In this document: in pieces, positions 30,397-38,023 of the stretch
How positions within the stretch are numbered: the stretch's first letter is position 1
Layout of the letters: every line of letters begins with the position of its first letter
Assembly (NCBI GenBank): GCA_945883845.1
Contig: CAMCYI010000007.1
Location: 88,754 to 152,753 of the forward strand
Length of the DNA: 64,000 bases
Source of the DNA: Bacteriovorax stolpii
GTDB taxonomy: Bacteria; Bdellovibrionota; Bacteriovoracia; Bacteriovoracales; Bacteriovoracaceae
Direction of reading: 5' to 3'
The notes under the pieces: model-generated
The model's database searches: none
What the model saw: the letters and a program-made list of their open reading frames with translations, nothing else
Told to the model about the DNA's origin: nothing
Program-made: the position numbers and the translations under genes

Positions 30397-31421
30397 CTGA
30401 AAGGAATTGCCGTAACTTTTTGCGGTAATGAGATTCCCAGTTCTTTCACAACTTGTGGATCAAGAGAAACTTGTCCATCACCGTGAACCTGCAGCCATGT
30501 TCTCGTTGCAAAAAAATCATGATCCGGGTGTTCCAGAGAGATGATCACGTCCCTTGCTTTTGATTTGTCAAAACTTTTGGCCGTAATCAGAAGTCCCGTG
30601 ATTCTCTCTTTAACGGGCTTCACATCTTTAAGCGCGCATCTGTAGTGAGGCCCACCATCAAACGGATCAACTTCTTTCATATATTTGAAGCCGATACTCT
30701 CGAGCATTCTTTTTACCGGTTCAGTTTCTTTTCCGACTTTACCGATGGATTCACGAGCCTCCATAGGGAGCAAGGTTTGATAGATATTTTCTGATGGATA
30801 AAGGCTGAGAATAAACTCTTTATTACTTCTGCTAAGGATGTCAGCTTCGGTGTAATTCATGTTCATGAATCTTCTTCCAACTGCTTCCCAGAGTGGAGAA
30901 TTCCCATCTTTATCGAGTGGAGGCATGAGCTCGGAATGAATGATCGGCTTAAAGCGTTCCTGGTTTGTTGCCATATATAGAAAACGAACAAACGAAATTT
31001 GCTTTCCAAGTTTTTCTTTATGTCCGCGAAACTCAGGATTAAGAATCAGTCCACCAATCTCAGTCGGTCCATTTGAATCAAGGCCCAGCTTGAGAGTTCC
31101 ATGAACGAATCCTGTATTGATCGTATTTGAAAATTTCGATTCTTGTCCGACAGACAAAAAGAAGTGTGGTTCATTTTCTGTTCCATGTTGAGCATGGATC
31201 ATAGATACACCTAGAATCTCTTTGCTTTCAGTATCTTCAAGTACGAAGATGTAATAATTTTCCCAGAGTTTAGGACTTGGATTGTTAAAGCTTTTAATGG
31301 AACTTTCAATTTTGGAGCTGATGAGTTCTTCATCCGCAGGCAAATTGATGAACACCATCATATTACTGAGTTTAAATAGATCTTTATGGTCCTTGAGTTC
31401 AACTGACCTGAGAATAAACAA
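30393..31421 (-). CDS. AstA-like arginine N-succinyltransferase family protein
   Basis: GNAT-fold protein of the AstA family: LRSVELKDHKDLFKLSN, INLPADEELISSKIESS, EIGGLILNPEFRGHKEKLGK (acyl-CoA-binding loop), NSPLWEAVGRRFMNMNY, TLLPMEARESIGKV and MKEVDPFDGGPHY, in the order of arginine succinyltransferase. 342 residues is normal. AstA starts the arginine succinyltransferase pathway; no other ast gene is nearby, so the real acceptor may differ. TTG 31421 directly abuts the upstream stop with AAGGAG 6 bases before it, which implies tight coupling with that gene. Confidence 0.85.
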   Translation of the reverse strand: MFILRSVELKDHKDLFKLSNMMVFINLPADEELISSKIESSIKSFNNPSPKLWENYYIFVLEDTESKEILGVSMIHAQHGTENEPHFFLSVGQESKFSNTINTGFVHGTLKLGLDSNGPTEIGGLILNPEFRGHKEKLGKQISFVRFLYMATNQERFKPIIHSELMPPLDKDGNSPLWEAVGRRFMNMNYTEADILSRSNKEFILSLYPSENIYQTLLPMEARESIGKVGKETEPVKRMLESIGFKYMKEVDPFDGGPHYRCALKDVKPVKERITGLLITAKSFDKSKARDVIISLEHPDHDFFATRTWLQVHGDGQVSLDPQVVKELGISLPQKVTAIPFS

Positions 31422-32096
31422 TCAACACTCCTTAGAAACGACTTCTTCCAGAATTTTCAACGCCGAAAGTGGAAACGTCCAATTCGGCATAAGCTGAAAA
31501 CTTCCTTCGAGCAGAGATCCCTTGAAACCATGTGATTCCAGGATCTGGGTCGAAGGCTTAAGGGGATAAAACCCCGGTCGGTCATCACCCTGTAATAGGT
31601 CAAATTTCTCAAAAAGGGTATGGAGTCTTTCATGAAATCGAGTCCATTTTCCTGAGGCAGACCAAAGTTCCGGACTCATCGCGTAAGTAACCCAAGGCGG
31701 AAGAAGGTGAAGATGCTCACCTTGAGTGGCGCCTTGCTCTAAGTCATTCAACGACAGGGCCGCCCAACCTAAGGGAGAAAAATCGAGGATCAAATCCTGA
31801 TATTTTCCATTCATGAGATCGAAAATATTTGCAGGGTTTCCTTTCAGAAACGTTTTGATTCCTTGATGGTTTTTGCTGGCCTCAATTTCTGAGGAGTAAA
31901 ATGCTGCTTTCCAATGGGAATGTTGAAACTTTTGAGGAGGCAGGCCTTCTTTGAAGCCCAATTTTGCTCTTAGCACCTGGGGATGATCGAGATCAAACAA
32001 ATTCGAGTGAGCACTCAGATCGTAGATTTCGGGCAAAGCGGCTTTTTGACTTTGAATCGTCTCAAAAAGTACCTCTTCCATGGTCCTTGGTGTCAT
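31422..32096 (-). CDS. Unknown protein coupled to the AstA-like gene
   Basis: ATG 32096 gives 224 residues; a GTG at 32108 is an alternative with less support. No signal peptide, membrane helix or known motif. The sequence is rich in aromatic residues and His in the middle (GEHLHLLPPWVTYAMS, ASGKWTRFHERLHTLFEKFD) and reads like a compact enzyme or binding domain. Its stop codon directly touches the start of the AstA-like gene, so the two probably act together, perhaps in arginine or amino-acid metabolism. Function unknown. Confidence 0.65.
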   Translation of the reverse strand: MTPRTMEEVLFETIQSQKAALPEIYDLSAHSNLFDLDHPQVLRAKLGFKEGLPPQKFQHSHWKAAFYSSEIEASKNHQGIKTFLKGNPANIFDLMNGKYQDLILDFSPLGWAALSLNDLEQGATQGEHLHLLPPWVTYAMSPELWSASGKWTRFHERLHTLFEKFDLLQGDDRPGFYPLKPSTQILESHGFKGSLLEGSFQLMPNWTFPLSALKILEEVVSKEC

Positions 32097-32117
32097 GATT
32101 CCTCTCACCTGTTATTC

Positions 32118-32147
32118 TTGATTTCTTTTGCGCGCGTGAGGGATAAT
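32118..32147 (+). promoter_or_regulatory. Sigma-70-type promoter of the TPR-CNB-bamD operon
   Basis: TTGATT (32118-32123), an 18-base spacer and GATAAT (32142-32147). Transcription would begin about 30 bases before ATG 32184. Three copies of GTGAG/CTCAC (32104, 32137 and 32150-32165) surround it and could form alternative hairpins or an operator. Confidence 0.35.
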
Positions 32148-32183
32148 AACTCACACCTATGTGAGGATACACTTATCACCGAC

Positions 32184-32822
32184 ATGTTGAAAACATTCGA
32201 AGCGTACTATCAAAAAAACGACTTCAACAATGCCCTCAAAGTTCTTAAAGATCATCCTGGTGAAGTTCCTCAGAACGTCTGGCATTACAATCTGGGGCTC
32301 GTTTATGCAAAGCTCGAAAACTTTCCTCTTGCTCGCTATCATTTTTTGATCGCAGGTAAGTCCGGTCTTCAGTCCACATCACTTCGTGACAACGAAAAGC
32401 TTGTTGTGGAAAAGCTAGATTTATCCACAGTCGAAAAACCTTTGAACGCTTCAGATTATGTTTATAAGAGTGTTACTTTTCTTAGTCAGGGAGAGTTAAC
32501 TTCCATCAGCCTGATGATTTTGTTTGTCGGACTTTTGAGCTTAAGAAAAAAAAGAAATCCGGTGCGTCTGGCAATGTTAGTCATCGCCATGGCCGTGCCA
32601 CTTACGCTAGGCTTGCTGGTGAAGCAGTGGCCTGAGGCTATTGTGGTGAAAGATGATAGGGTTGCTGAAGGCCCTTCGGCGATTTTTGCAGCTCTGACAG
32701 ATATTCCTGCCGGGCTTAAGATTGTCACCCGTGGAGAAGGCGAGTGGAGAGAAATTCTTTATCCTTCGCGCTTCAGGGGATGGATCCGAAAAAATTCGAT
32801 TAAGGAACTGGAGTCGTTATGA
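32184..32822 (+). CDS. BatE-like protein: TPR, two membrane helices, SH3-like domain
   Basis: From ATG 32184 the 212-residue product has an N-terminal TPR-like helical part (EAYYQKNDFNNALKVLKDH, HYNLGLVYAKLENFPLARYHFL), two membrane helices (~103-118 and ~127-147) and a C-terminal extracytoplasmic SH3-like domain (KDDRVAEGPSAIFAALTDIP, GEWREILYPSRFRGWI). This arrangement resembles BatE of aerotolerance operons. No good ribosome site is seen. Its end overlaps the cyclic-nucleotide-binding gene (ATGA). Confidence 0.68.
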   Translation: MLKTFEAYYQKNDFNNALKVLKDHPGEVPQNVWHYNLGLVYAKLENFPLARYHFLIAGKSGLQSTSLRDNEKLVVEKLDLSTVEKPLNASDYVYKSVTFLSQGELTSISLMILFVGLLSLRKKRNPVRLAMLVIAMAVPLTLGLLVKQWPEAIVVKDDRVAEGPSAIFAALTDIPAGLKIVTRGEGEWREILYPSRFRGWIRKNSIKELESL

Positions 32823-33430
32823 GTTATGAAAAAGACCAAATGGAAAAATTCCTGAAAGGCGATGGTTCTTCTGATCGTCTGGATATTCCACTTCTCAAAT
32901 ACATGTGGGATGCCTCGCCTCTTGCCTTTATGACCACGAAAGAAAGTTATCACGAGTACTTCAAGAAAATTTCAGTTCTCCAATCCTTTTCAGATAATGA
33001 AATCCGCTTGTTCACTAAGTTTCTTCACCGCCGTGAATTTGCTGTCAACGAAGTGATCTTCCGTCAGGGAGATTCTGGTTACGGTTTTTATTTTATCTTC
33101 AGCGGCTCCGTTAATATCTACGCCAATCAACAGATTCAGACTGATGATCTGGGTGACCTTGTGATTCGTCTTGAAAAACGTCAGTACTTCGGAGAGATGG
33201 GTCTTCTTGAAGATTTTAACCGTCGAAGTGCAACGGTTGTCGCTGCAGAATCGACAGTGTTGTTGGGAATCTTTAAACCGGATCTGGAGCGCATGCTGGA
33301 AATTTATCCGGTTCTTGGTGCCAAATTCCTGCGTGAAACCGCTCTCATCATGGCGAATCGTATGGGCCAGCTCACACGTGAGATTCTGACTCTGAAGAAA
33401 AAAGTCAAAGACCTGGAGCAAAGAGTTTGA
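32819..33430 (+). CDS. Cyclic nucleotide-binding domain protein without DNA-binding domain
   Basis: Residues ~45-175 are a CAP/PKA-type cNMP-binding domain: LQSFSDNEIRLFTKFLHRREF, VIFRQGDSGYGFYFIFSGSV, YFGEMGLLEDFNRRSATVVA. The FGEMGLL...RRSAT segment is the phosphate-binding cassette. The last ~25 residues form a basic coiled coil, and no helix-turn-helix follows, so this is not a Crp-type regulator. It sits between the BatE-like and AI-2E-type transporter genes, overlapping both by 4 bases. Probably a signalling adaptor for an envelope process. Confidence 0.85.
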   Translation: MSYEKDQMEKFLKGDGSSDRLDIPLLKYMWDASPLAFMTTKESYHEYFKKISVLQSFSDNEIRLFTKFLHRREFAVNEVIFRQGDSGYGFYFIFSGSVNIYANQQIQTDDLGDLVIRLEKRQYFGEMGLLEDFNRRSATVVAAESTVLLGIFKPDLERMLEIYPVLGAKFLRETALIMANRMGQLTREILTLKKKVKDLEQRV

Positions 33431-34464
33431 ACGCTACCCGAAATACTCAGGCCGCAAAGCTTTATCTATTCTATTTTCTGCTTCTCGCGGCGATCGTTTT
33501 CGCTGTGATGTTTCCGCGCCTGACACTTCCATTCGGTTTTTCCTACATCATTTACCTGATGTCAAAACCACTGACGATGATGCTCACGACTGGAAGTAAA
33601 AAGCAGAGATTTTTTTATCTCATGTTGATACTCGTGTGTGTGACTTTCCTTTTTTTCCCTCTCTTCGCAACTCTCTACAATCTGGAAACTGATTTTGGTG
33701 GTCTCTATCAACAGCTGCCTGAAGTTCAGAAAATTCTTCAGGATAAGTTTTTTGCTTTCAAAGTGGAAATCTTTGAACGCTTCGGACTCCGTATCAATAT
33801 GGATCCGGTAACTTTCGTCATCCAGAAGCTGGAGAAGCAGGGAAGCAAGGTTCTTGTTCAATTTCCCAATTATGTTTCAAGCATCTTTGAGTGGCTCCTT
33901 CTGGTTCCAATGTTTCTTTTCTTCTTTTTCAAAGAGTCAAAAACGTTCAGCGGTCTTTTCATGGAAACGATTCCTAATTCAATTTTTGAAAAAACCTATG
34001 TTCTCTTTACCCAGTTCAATACTAAATTTGGTGAGTACATTATCGCGAAGTTTATTGAAGCCACGATTCTCGGAACCCTGATCACCCTCGGACTTCTTGT
34101 TGTCGGCTTCCCTTATCCATTCATTCTTGGCTTTGTTGCCGGTATTACCAATATACTTCCCTACATTGGTCCCATTATTGGATTCATTCCGGCATTCTTT
34201 GTTGCTCTTCTTTCAAAAGATCCTAATGTCTCAATGATTGCCATGGTCAGTATTTATGCTATCGCCAACCTGATCGACATGATTCTCGTATTTCCGTTAT
34301 TAGTGTCTAAAATTGTTAACCTGCATCCGATTGTGGTTGTCGTCAGTATTATTGTTGGTTCCCAACTCGCAGGAATAGTCGGCATGATCGTAATTATTCC
34401 CTTCATTGCCTTCTTTAAACTTCTCTTCAAAGAAATCTATCAGGATTTATCGGTACAGTTATGA
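33427..34464 (+). CDS. AI-2E family (PerM-like) transporter
   Basis: A 345-residue polytopic membrane protein with about seven to eight helices: two at the N-terminus, one at ~60-80, a soluble loop (~85-145), then the hallmark C-terminal half with ATILGTLITLGLLVVGFPYP, GFVAGITNILPYIGPIIGFI and LHPIVVVVSIIVGSQLAGIV. These are typical of PF01594 permeases. Substrates are mostly unknown; some members are Na+/H+ antiporters. TTG 33427 overlaps the stop of the previous gene (TTGA). Confidence 0.9.
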   Translation: MNATRNTQAAKLYLFYFLLLAAIVFAVMFPRLTLPFGFSYIIYLMSKPLTMMLTTGSKKQRFFYLMLILVCVTFLFFPLFATLYNLETDFGGLYQQLPEVQKILQDKFFAFKVEIFERFGLRINMDPVTFVIQKLEKQGSKVLVQFPNYVSSIFEWLLLVPMFLFFFFKESKTFSGLFMETIPNSIFEKTYVLFTQFNTKFGEYIIAKFIEATILGTLITLGLLVVGFPYPFILGFVAGITNILPYIGPIIGFIPAFFVALLSKDPNVSMIAMVSIYAIANLIDMILVFPLLVSKIVNLHPIVVVVSIIVGSQLAGIVGMIVIIPFIAFFKLLFKEIYQDLSVQL

Positions 34465-35198
34465 AAATTACGTTTCTGATTCTCGCACTCGTTCTTGGAT
34501 GTTCTTCAGATAAGCCCAAAGGCCGCACAGAAGCGGAAAGTCTTTTTAAAGAAGCCCAGGAACTCATGGAGTCTGAGAGATATATCCTTGCCACAGAAAA
34601 ACTCAATCTTATCAAAACGCAGCATCCTTATTCGTTTTACGCCACTCCCGCTGAGCTCCTGCAAGCCGATGTTCTTTTTTTGCAGGAAAACTACATTGAA
34701 GCTGCTGCAGCTTATCTATTGTTCCGGGATTTCCATCCCAAGCACGAAAAAATTCCGTTCGTAGTTTTTCGGATTGCTGAATCCTATTTCAAACAAATTC
34801 CGGCTACCATTGACCGGGATTTAGAACCGGCCATGGAATCTATTAAGTATTACGAAGAAGTCGTTCAGAAATACAGCACCAGCAGCTATAAACGAAAAGC
34901 AGGCGAGCGCATACGCTCTGCCAAAAAGATGCTTCGTGAAAAAGATGTCTACATTGCTGATTTCTATTTCAGAACCAAGGAATTTTCCGCTGCCAGATAC
35001 TGGTATCTTGATATTCTTGAGTCTCACAGGGATCAATTCACCCAAAGTCACGCTATGGTTCGCACGATTCTGGCGACCCACGCGCTGAAAGAGTGGCAAC
35101 CTTGTCTTGATTACGTAGAAAAATATTATGATTCAGTTGAAAAAGGGGCGAAGAAAGAAATAAAATTGGTGAAAGACAACTGTATCAAGAAACAATAA
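34461..35198 (+). CDS. bamD: Outer membrane assembly lipoprotein BamD
   Basis: Signal peptide and lipobox LVLGC (Cys14), then five TPR-like helical pairs as in BamD: ESLFKEAQELMESERYILA, AELLQADVLFLQENYIEAA, PFVVFRIAESYFKQ, SSYKRKAGERIRSAKKML, EFSAARYWYLDILE. 245 residues is the normal size. BamD anchors the BAM complex, which inserts the outer-membrane barrels that this window encodes. It overlaps the transporter gene by 4 bases. Confidence 0.92.
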   Translation: MKITFLILALVLGCSSDKPKGRTEAESLFKEAQELMESERYILATEKLNLIKTQHPYSFYATPAELLQADVLFLQENYIEAAAAYLLFRDFHPKHEKIPFVVFRIAESYFKQIPATIDRDLEPAMESIKYYEEVVQKYSTSSYKRKAGERIRSAKKMLREKDVYIADFYFRTKEFSAARYWYLDILESHRDQFTQSHAMVRTILATHALKEWQPCLDYVEKYYDSVEKGAKKEIKLVKDNCIKKQ

Positions 35199-35220
35199 TT
35201 TTCATTCACCGGAGACAACA

Positions 35221-35955
35221 TTGGAAAACGTAAAACTCGATGATCTCCTGAAAAAAGCTAAAGAAGCATTTCAGAAAAATGATCTCAAGACGGCCAGTCT
35301 CTTTCTGAATGAACTCATCGAACAGAATCCTAATGCCACCGAAGGCTTTTTCCTTCTCGCTAACGTCTTCCATGTCAGAGGCGAACTAGGTAAGGCCATC
35401 AAAGCTTTCCAGCGTGTTCTGGAACTCGATCCTGCCCACACAGATGCCTCTATTTCATTGTCTGTGATCTTCAACGATATCGGCCGCTACGAAGAAGCAA
35501 AGTCGATCTTTGAGAAAGCAAATAATCAGGTGAAGAGCACTTCACAACAAGGTCTCGCGGATCCTCATCTCAACCGTAAATTTTCTCTCAAGCATTATGA
35601 GATCGCAGAAATGTACGCCTCTTACGGCCGCATGGACGAATCTCTTTTCGAATACAATAAAGCAGCTTCTCTCGATCCGGATAATCTTGAAATCCGCATT
35701 AAGATCGCCAAGGCGTATACGAAAAAAGGTTTCACATCAAAGGCATTTGAAGAACTCAAGCGCCTGAAGAATGAGCATCCTGGTTACATGCCTGTTCGCA
35801 TAGCTTTAGGCCTACTCTATTATGGGAATGGAAACATCATTGAAGCCCAGGCAGAGTGGCAGAACGTTCTCAGTCGAGAACCTCAGCACGCGGAAGCATC
35901 GATGTATATCGGGCTTTCCAAGAGCGCCACGGAAACATCCATCAGTATGACGTAA
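35221..35955 (+). CDS. TPR repeat protein
   Basis: TTG 35221 with GGAG upstream. The 244 residues consist of about six tetratricopeptide repeats (AKEAFQKNDLKTASLFLNEL, GFFLLANVFHVRGELGKAIK, ASISLSVIFNDIGRYEEAK, EIAEMYASYGRMDESLFEYN, and later ones). No signal peptide or membrane helix. It closes the operon with BamD and is followed by a terminator. A scaffolding role is likely; partners are unknown. Confidence 0.85.
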   Translation: MENVKLDDLLKKAKEAFQKNDLKTASLFLNELIEQNPNATEGFFLLANVFHVRGELGKAIKAFQRVLELDPAHTDASISLSVIFNDIGRYEEAKSIFEKANNQVKSTSQQGLADPHLNRKFSLKHYEIAEMYASYGRMDESLFEYNKAASLDPDNLEIRIKIAKAYTKKGFTSKAFEELKRLKNEHPGYMPVRIALGLLYYGNGNIIEAQAEWQNVLSREPQHAEASMYIGLSKSATETSISMT

Positions 35956-35956
35956 T

Positions 35957-35985
35957 AAAAAAGGCTCCGAAAGGAGCATATTTTA
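35957..35985 (+). terminator. Rho-independent terminator
   Basis: GCTCC (35964-35968), GAAA tetraloop and GGAGC (35973-35977), preceded by an A run and followed by ATATTTTATTTTT, at the end of the bamD operon and facing fliW. Confidence 0.8.
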
Positions 35986-36012
35986 TTTTTACTGTTACTT
36001 TTAATTTCTAAA

Positions 36013-36567
36013 TTATGCTTCGAGAGTTCTTGTTGTTGAAGTTCCCGTAGTGTTGCGAAGATCTCCGGCTTCAAGAGTAATGCTTGGCTCGAAAGAAGTT
36101 CTGCGAGCATCGTCAGAAGAGTAGTTAACGATATACGTTTTAAGTTCGCGGTACATTTCGTGCTTAACAGAAAGCTTGCTGTCTTGAAGAACGATTTGCT
36201 TACCAACTTTTTTCGCAGAGTTTACAACCACTGGTGCTTTCAAGTTCGCAGACATCTCAGTGACGTTTGCTGGAATTGTAAGAACACAGTAGAGCTTCGC
36301 AGCTTGAAGAGACTCGAGTTCGAGACCATTCAGATCAGCTGGAAGAAGTTTTGCGATGTAATCTGGCTTGAAAATTTTCGGCTCGATAATTGGGAAGGCC
36401 ACTTTTTCATCTTCTGTCGACTGGAGCCACAGAATGAGAGTGCTATCACCTGGATCAACTACAAAGTATTTCTTAATATTTTCAAAACCGAGAAGACCTT
36501 CACTGAAGGTAATGACATCAGTGGGTTGAACTTCAAGTTCCCCAAAGCGAGTGGTTTTGACTTTCAC
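36013..36567 (-). CDS. fliW: Flagellar assembly factor FliW
   Basis: FliW binds flagellin and the regulator CsrA, releasing CsrA when flagellin accumulates. GTG 36567 is used because GGAGG lies 5 bases upstream; a TTG at 36579 sits before that site. Family features: TTRFGELEV, ITFSEGLLGFE, FVVDPGDSTLILWLQSTED and AFPIIEPKIF. At 184 residues it has an extra ~35-residue Ser/Thr-rich C-terminal tail compared with the usual ~145. csrA lies 69 bases upstream. Confidence 0.93.
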   Translation of the reverse strand: MKVKTTRFGELEVQPTDVITFSEGLLGFENIKKYFVVDPGDSTLILWLQSTEDEKVAFPIIEPKIFKPDYIAKLLPADLNGLELESLQAAKLYCVLTIPANVTEMSANLKAPVVVNSAKKVGKQIVLQDSKLSVKHEMYRELKTYIVNYSSDDARRTSFEPSITLEAGDLRNTTGTSTTRTLEA

Positions 36568-36586
36568 GAGTTCCTCCAAAAGAGAA

Positions 36587-36607
36587 ATGGTAAGGTATTC
36601 TTACCAT
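36587..36607 (-). promoter_or_regulatory. Leader hairpin just upstream of the fliW ribosome site
   Basis: ATGGTAAG and CTTACCAT form a perfect 8-bp stem with a 5-base loop. It ends 9 bases before the GGAGGA ribosome site of fliW on the minus strand. It has no T tract, so it is probably an RNA structure or operator, not a terminator. Confidence 0.5.
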
Positions 36608-36655
36608 AACACTTTGATGGTATCAGTCAACGGCTATAATGTTCAAGGGGGGAAT

Positions 36656-36886
36656 TTATTTCTTTTTCAATTCTTCACCTAGGCGGGCGATGTCAGACAT
36701 GCTTGCTTGCACCGCTTCAGTATTTTGATCCTGAATGGCCTGATAAACCTCTTCTCTGTGAATTTTAGTCTCTTTTGGAGCCTTAATCCCTAAGCGAACC
36801 TGTTTGCCTTTAATTTGCACCACGACAATTTTGATATTGTCATCGATAGCAATGCTTTCTCCTAGCTTCCGTGTCAGAACGAGCAT
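36656..36886 (-). CDS. csrA: Translational regulator CsrA
   Basis: RNA-binding protein that represses translation at GGA sites. The 76 residues begin [20 protein letters not shown] and continue [19 protein letters not shown] and [11 protein letters not shown], with the key Leu4 and Arg44 (RREE-type) region intact. It lies between flgL and fliW, the usual place in flagellated bacteria, where it represses flagellin translation. Confidence 0.97.
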   Translation of the reverse strand: MLVLTRKLGESIAIDDNIKIVVVQIKGKQVRLGIKAPKETKIHREEVYQAIQDQNTEAVQASMSDIARLGEELKKK

Positions 36887-36954
36887 GGTGTGATCCCTGT
36901 CTTCAGTGTCAAGAATATTAACTCAATAAACTTTTATGTTTCGGGCATGGGTTT

Positions 36955-36982
36955 ATTATAAAATCACGGGTAATTCAAGGAA
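36955..36982 (-). promoter_or_regulatory. Possible sigma-70 promoter of csrA
   Basis: On the minus strand TTCCTT (36982-36977), a 16-base spacer and a perfect TATAAT (36960-36955), 68 bases before the csrA start, in the 131-base gap after flgL. Confidence 0.35.
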
Positions 36983-37017
36983 TTTTGCAAGAATTGTTAA
37001 GAATTTGTAAGATTTTC

Positions 37018-38013
37018 TTAGCGCAGGAAGTCCATAAGGTTTGTGTTCATGAGATTTGAACTAGCTTTGTAGGCAGCCTTAAGAACGTTTTGTTCTTTCT
37101 GGAGATCGGTGAAGAGTTCGGCAACATCGGCGTCTTCAATTTTCGATTTGTGAGCTTCGTTTACAAGTTTTGATTTCTCAATGTTGGACTCTGCGTTATC
37201 GATGGTATTGGTCAGTGCACCAACCTGGGTTCTGAAGGCCACCATTTTCTCAAGACTAGAGTCCAATCGTTCCAGCAAGCTCTGAACGATCTGTGGGTTA
37301 TCTGTAAGCAATGCATTCTCGAGTGCACGCATTTCATCAAAAACGCTGACAGTGACTTCTTCCGGCTCATTAGACGCGGGTTTGCGCACCATCGACGTGT
37401 CTGAGTTCAGATCTACATCAAGCTTGAGGTCGAGATCTTCTTTTTCGGCTTTTTTCTTCTGGAGACCCTTGGTGAAAAAGAGTTCTTCGCCGCTGATATT
37501 GATAGGAACGTAAACGTCTTTGTTAATTTCGATATTAATTTTGTTTGAATCACCCTGGTACTTTCCGTTCTGGTCGAATGGACGAGTGAGAACTTTCTGA
37601 CCAGAGAACAGGAACCGGCTTCCAATGCGCTTGTTAGCGATCGAGAGAATCTGCTGGCGAAGCTGGTGAATTTCTTTCGCCACTCCCTGACGAATTTCAG
37701 GACCGTAGAGTGTAGAGGCCTGACCGATAGCGAGTTCTTTGGCCTTTGAGAGAATGTCAGTCATCTCTTCCAGAACGTTTTCAGTATATGAAAGAGTCGT
37801 CTTGGCGAAATTCAAATTGCGAAGATACTGGCCGGCATCGATGTTCTGCGAACGGATCGCGAGAAGCTCAGTGTTGCCGATCGGATCATCTGAAGGTTTA
37901 GTCACGCGCTTGAGAGTTGAACCCTTGAGCTGGAGATCCTCAAGACGGCCCTTCGTCTTACCTACAGCGTAGTTAATCGAATTAATCGAACTATTTTCTG
38001 AAACGCGACTCAT
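37018..38013 (-). CDS. flgL: Flagellar hook-filament junction protein FlgL
   Basis: Second hook-associated protein (HAP3). The N-terminal flagellin-like helix bundle (MSRVSENSSINSINYAVG, ITKPSDDPIGNTELLAIRS-like segment) and a C-terminal bundle (VAELFTDLQKEQNVLKAAY) bracket a variable central region with a Lys/Glu-rich stretch (QKKKAEKEDLDLKLDVD). 331 residues is normal. It starts 10 bases after flgK. Confidence 0.96.
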   Translation of the reverse strand: MSRVSENSSINSINYAVGKTKGRLEDLQLKGSTLKRVTKPSDDPIGNTELLAIRSQNIDAGQYLRNLNFAKTTLSYTENVLEEMTDILSKAKELAIGQASTLYGPEIRQGVAKEIHQLRQQILSIANKRIGSRFLFSGQKVLTRPFDQNGKYQGDSNKINIEINKDVYVPINISGEELFFTKGLQKKKAEKEDLDLKLDVDLNSDTSMVRKPASNEPEEVTVSVFDEMRALENALLTDNPQIVQSLLERLDSSLEKMVAFRTQVGALTNTIDNAESNIEKSKLVNEAHKSKIEDADVAELFTDLQKEQNVLKAAYKASSNLMNTNLMDFLR

Positions 38014-38023
38014 AGTTCATGCC

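Noticed and set aside
31983..32183. N-terminal extension of the BatE-like gene
   Set aside because: It overlaps the unknown gene on the other strand and has no protein-like character before ATG 32184.
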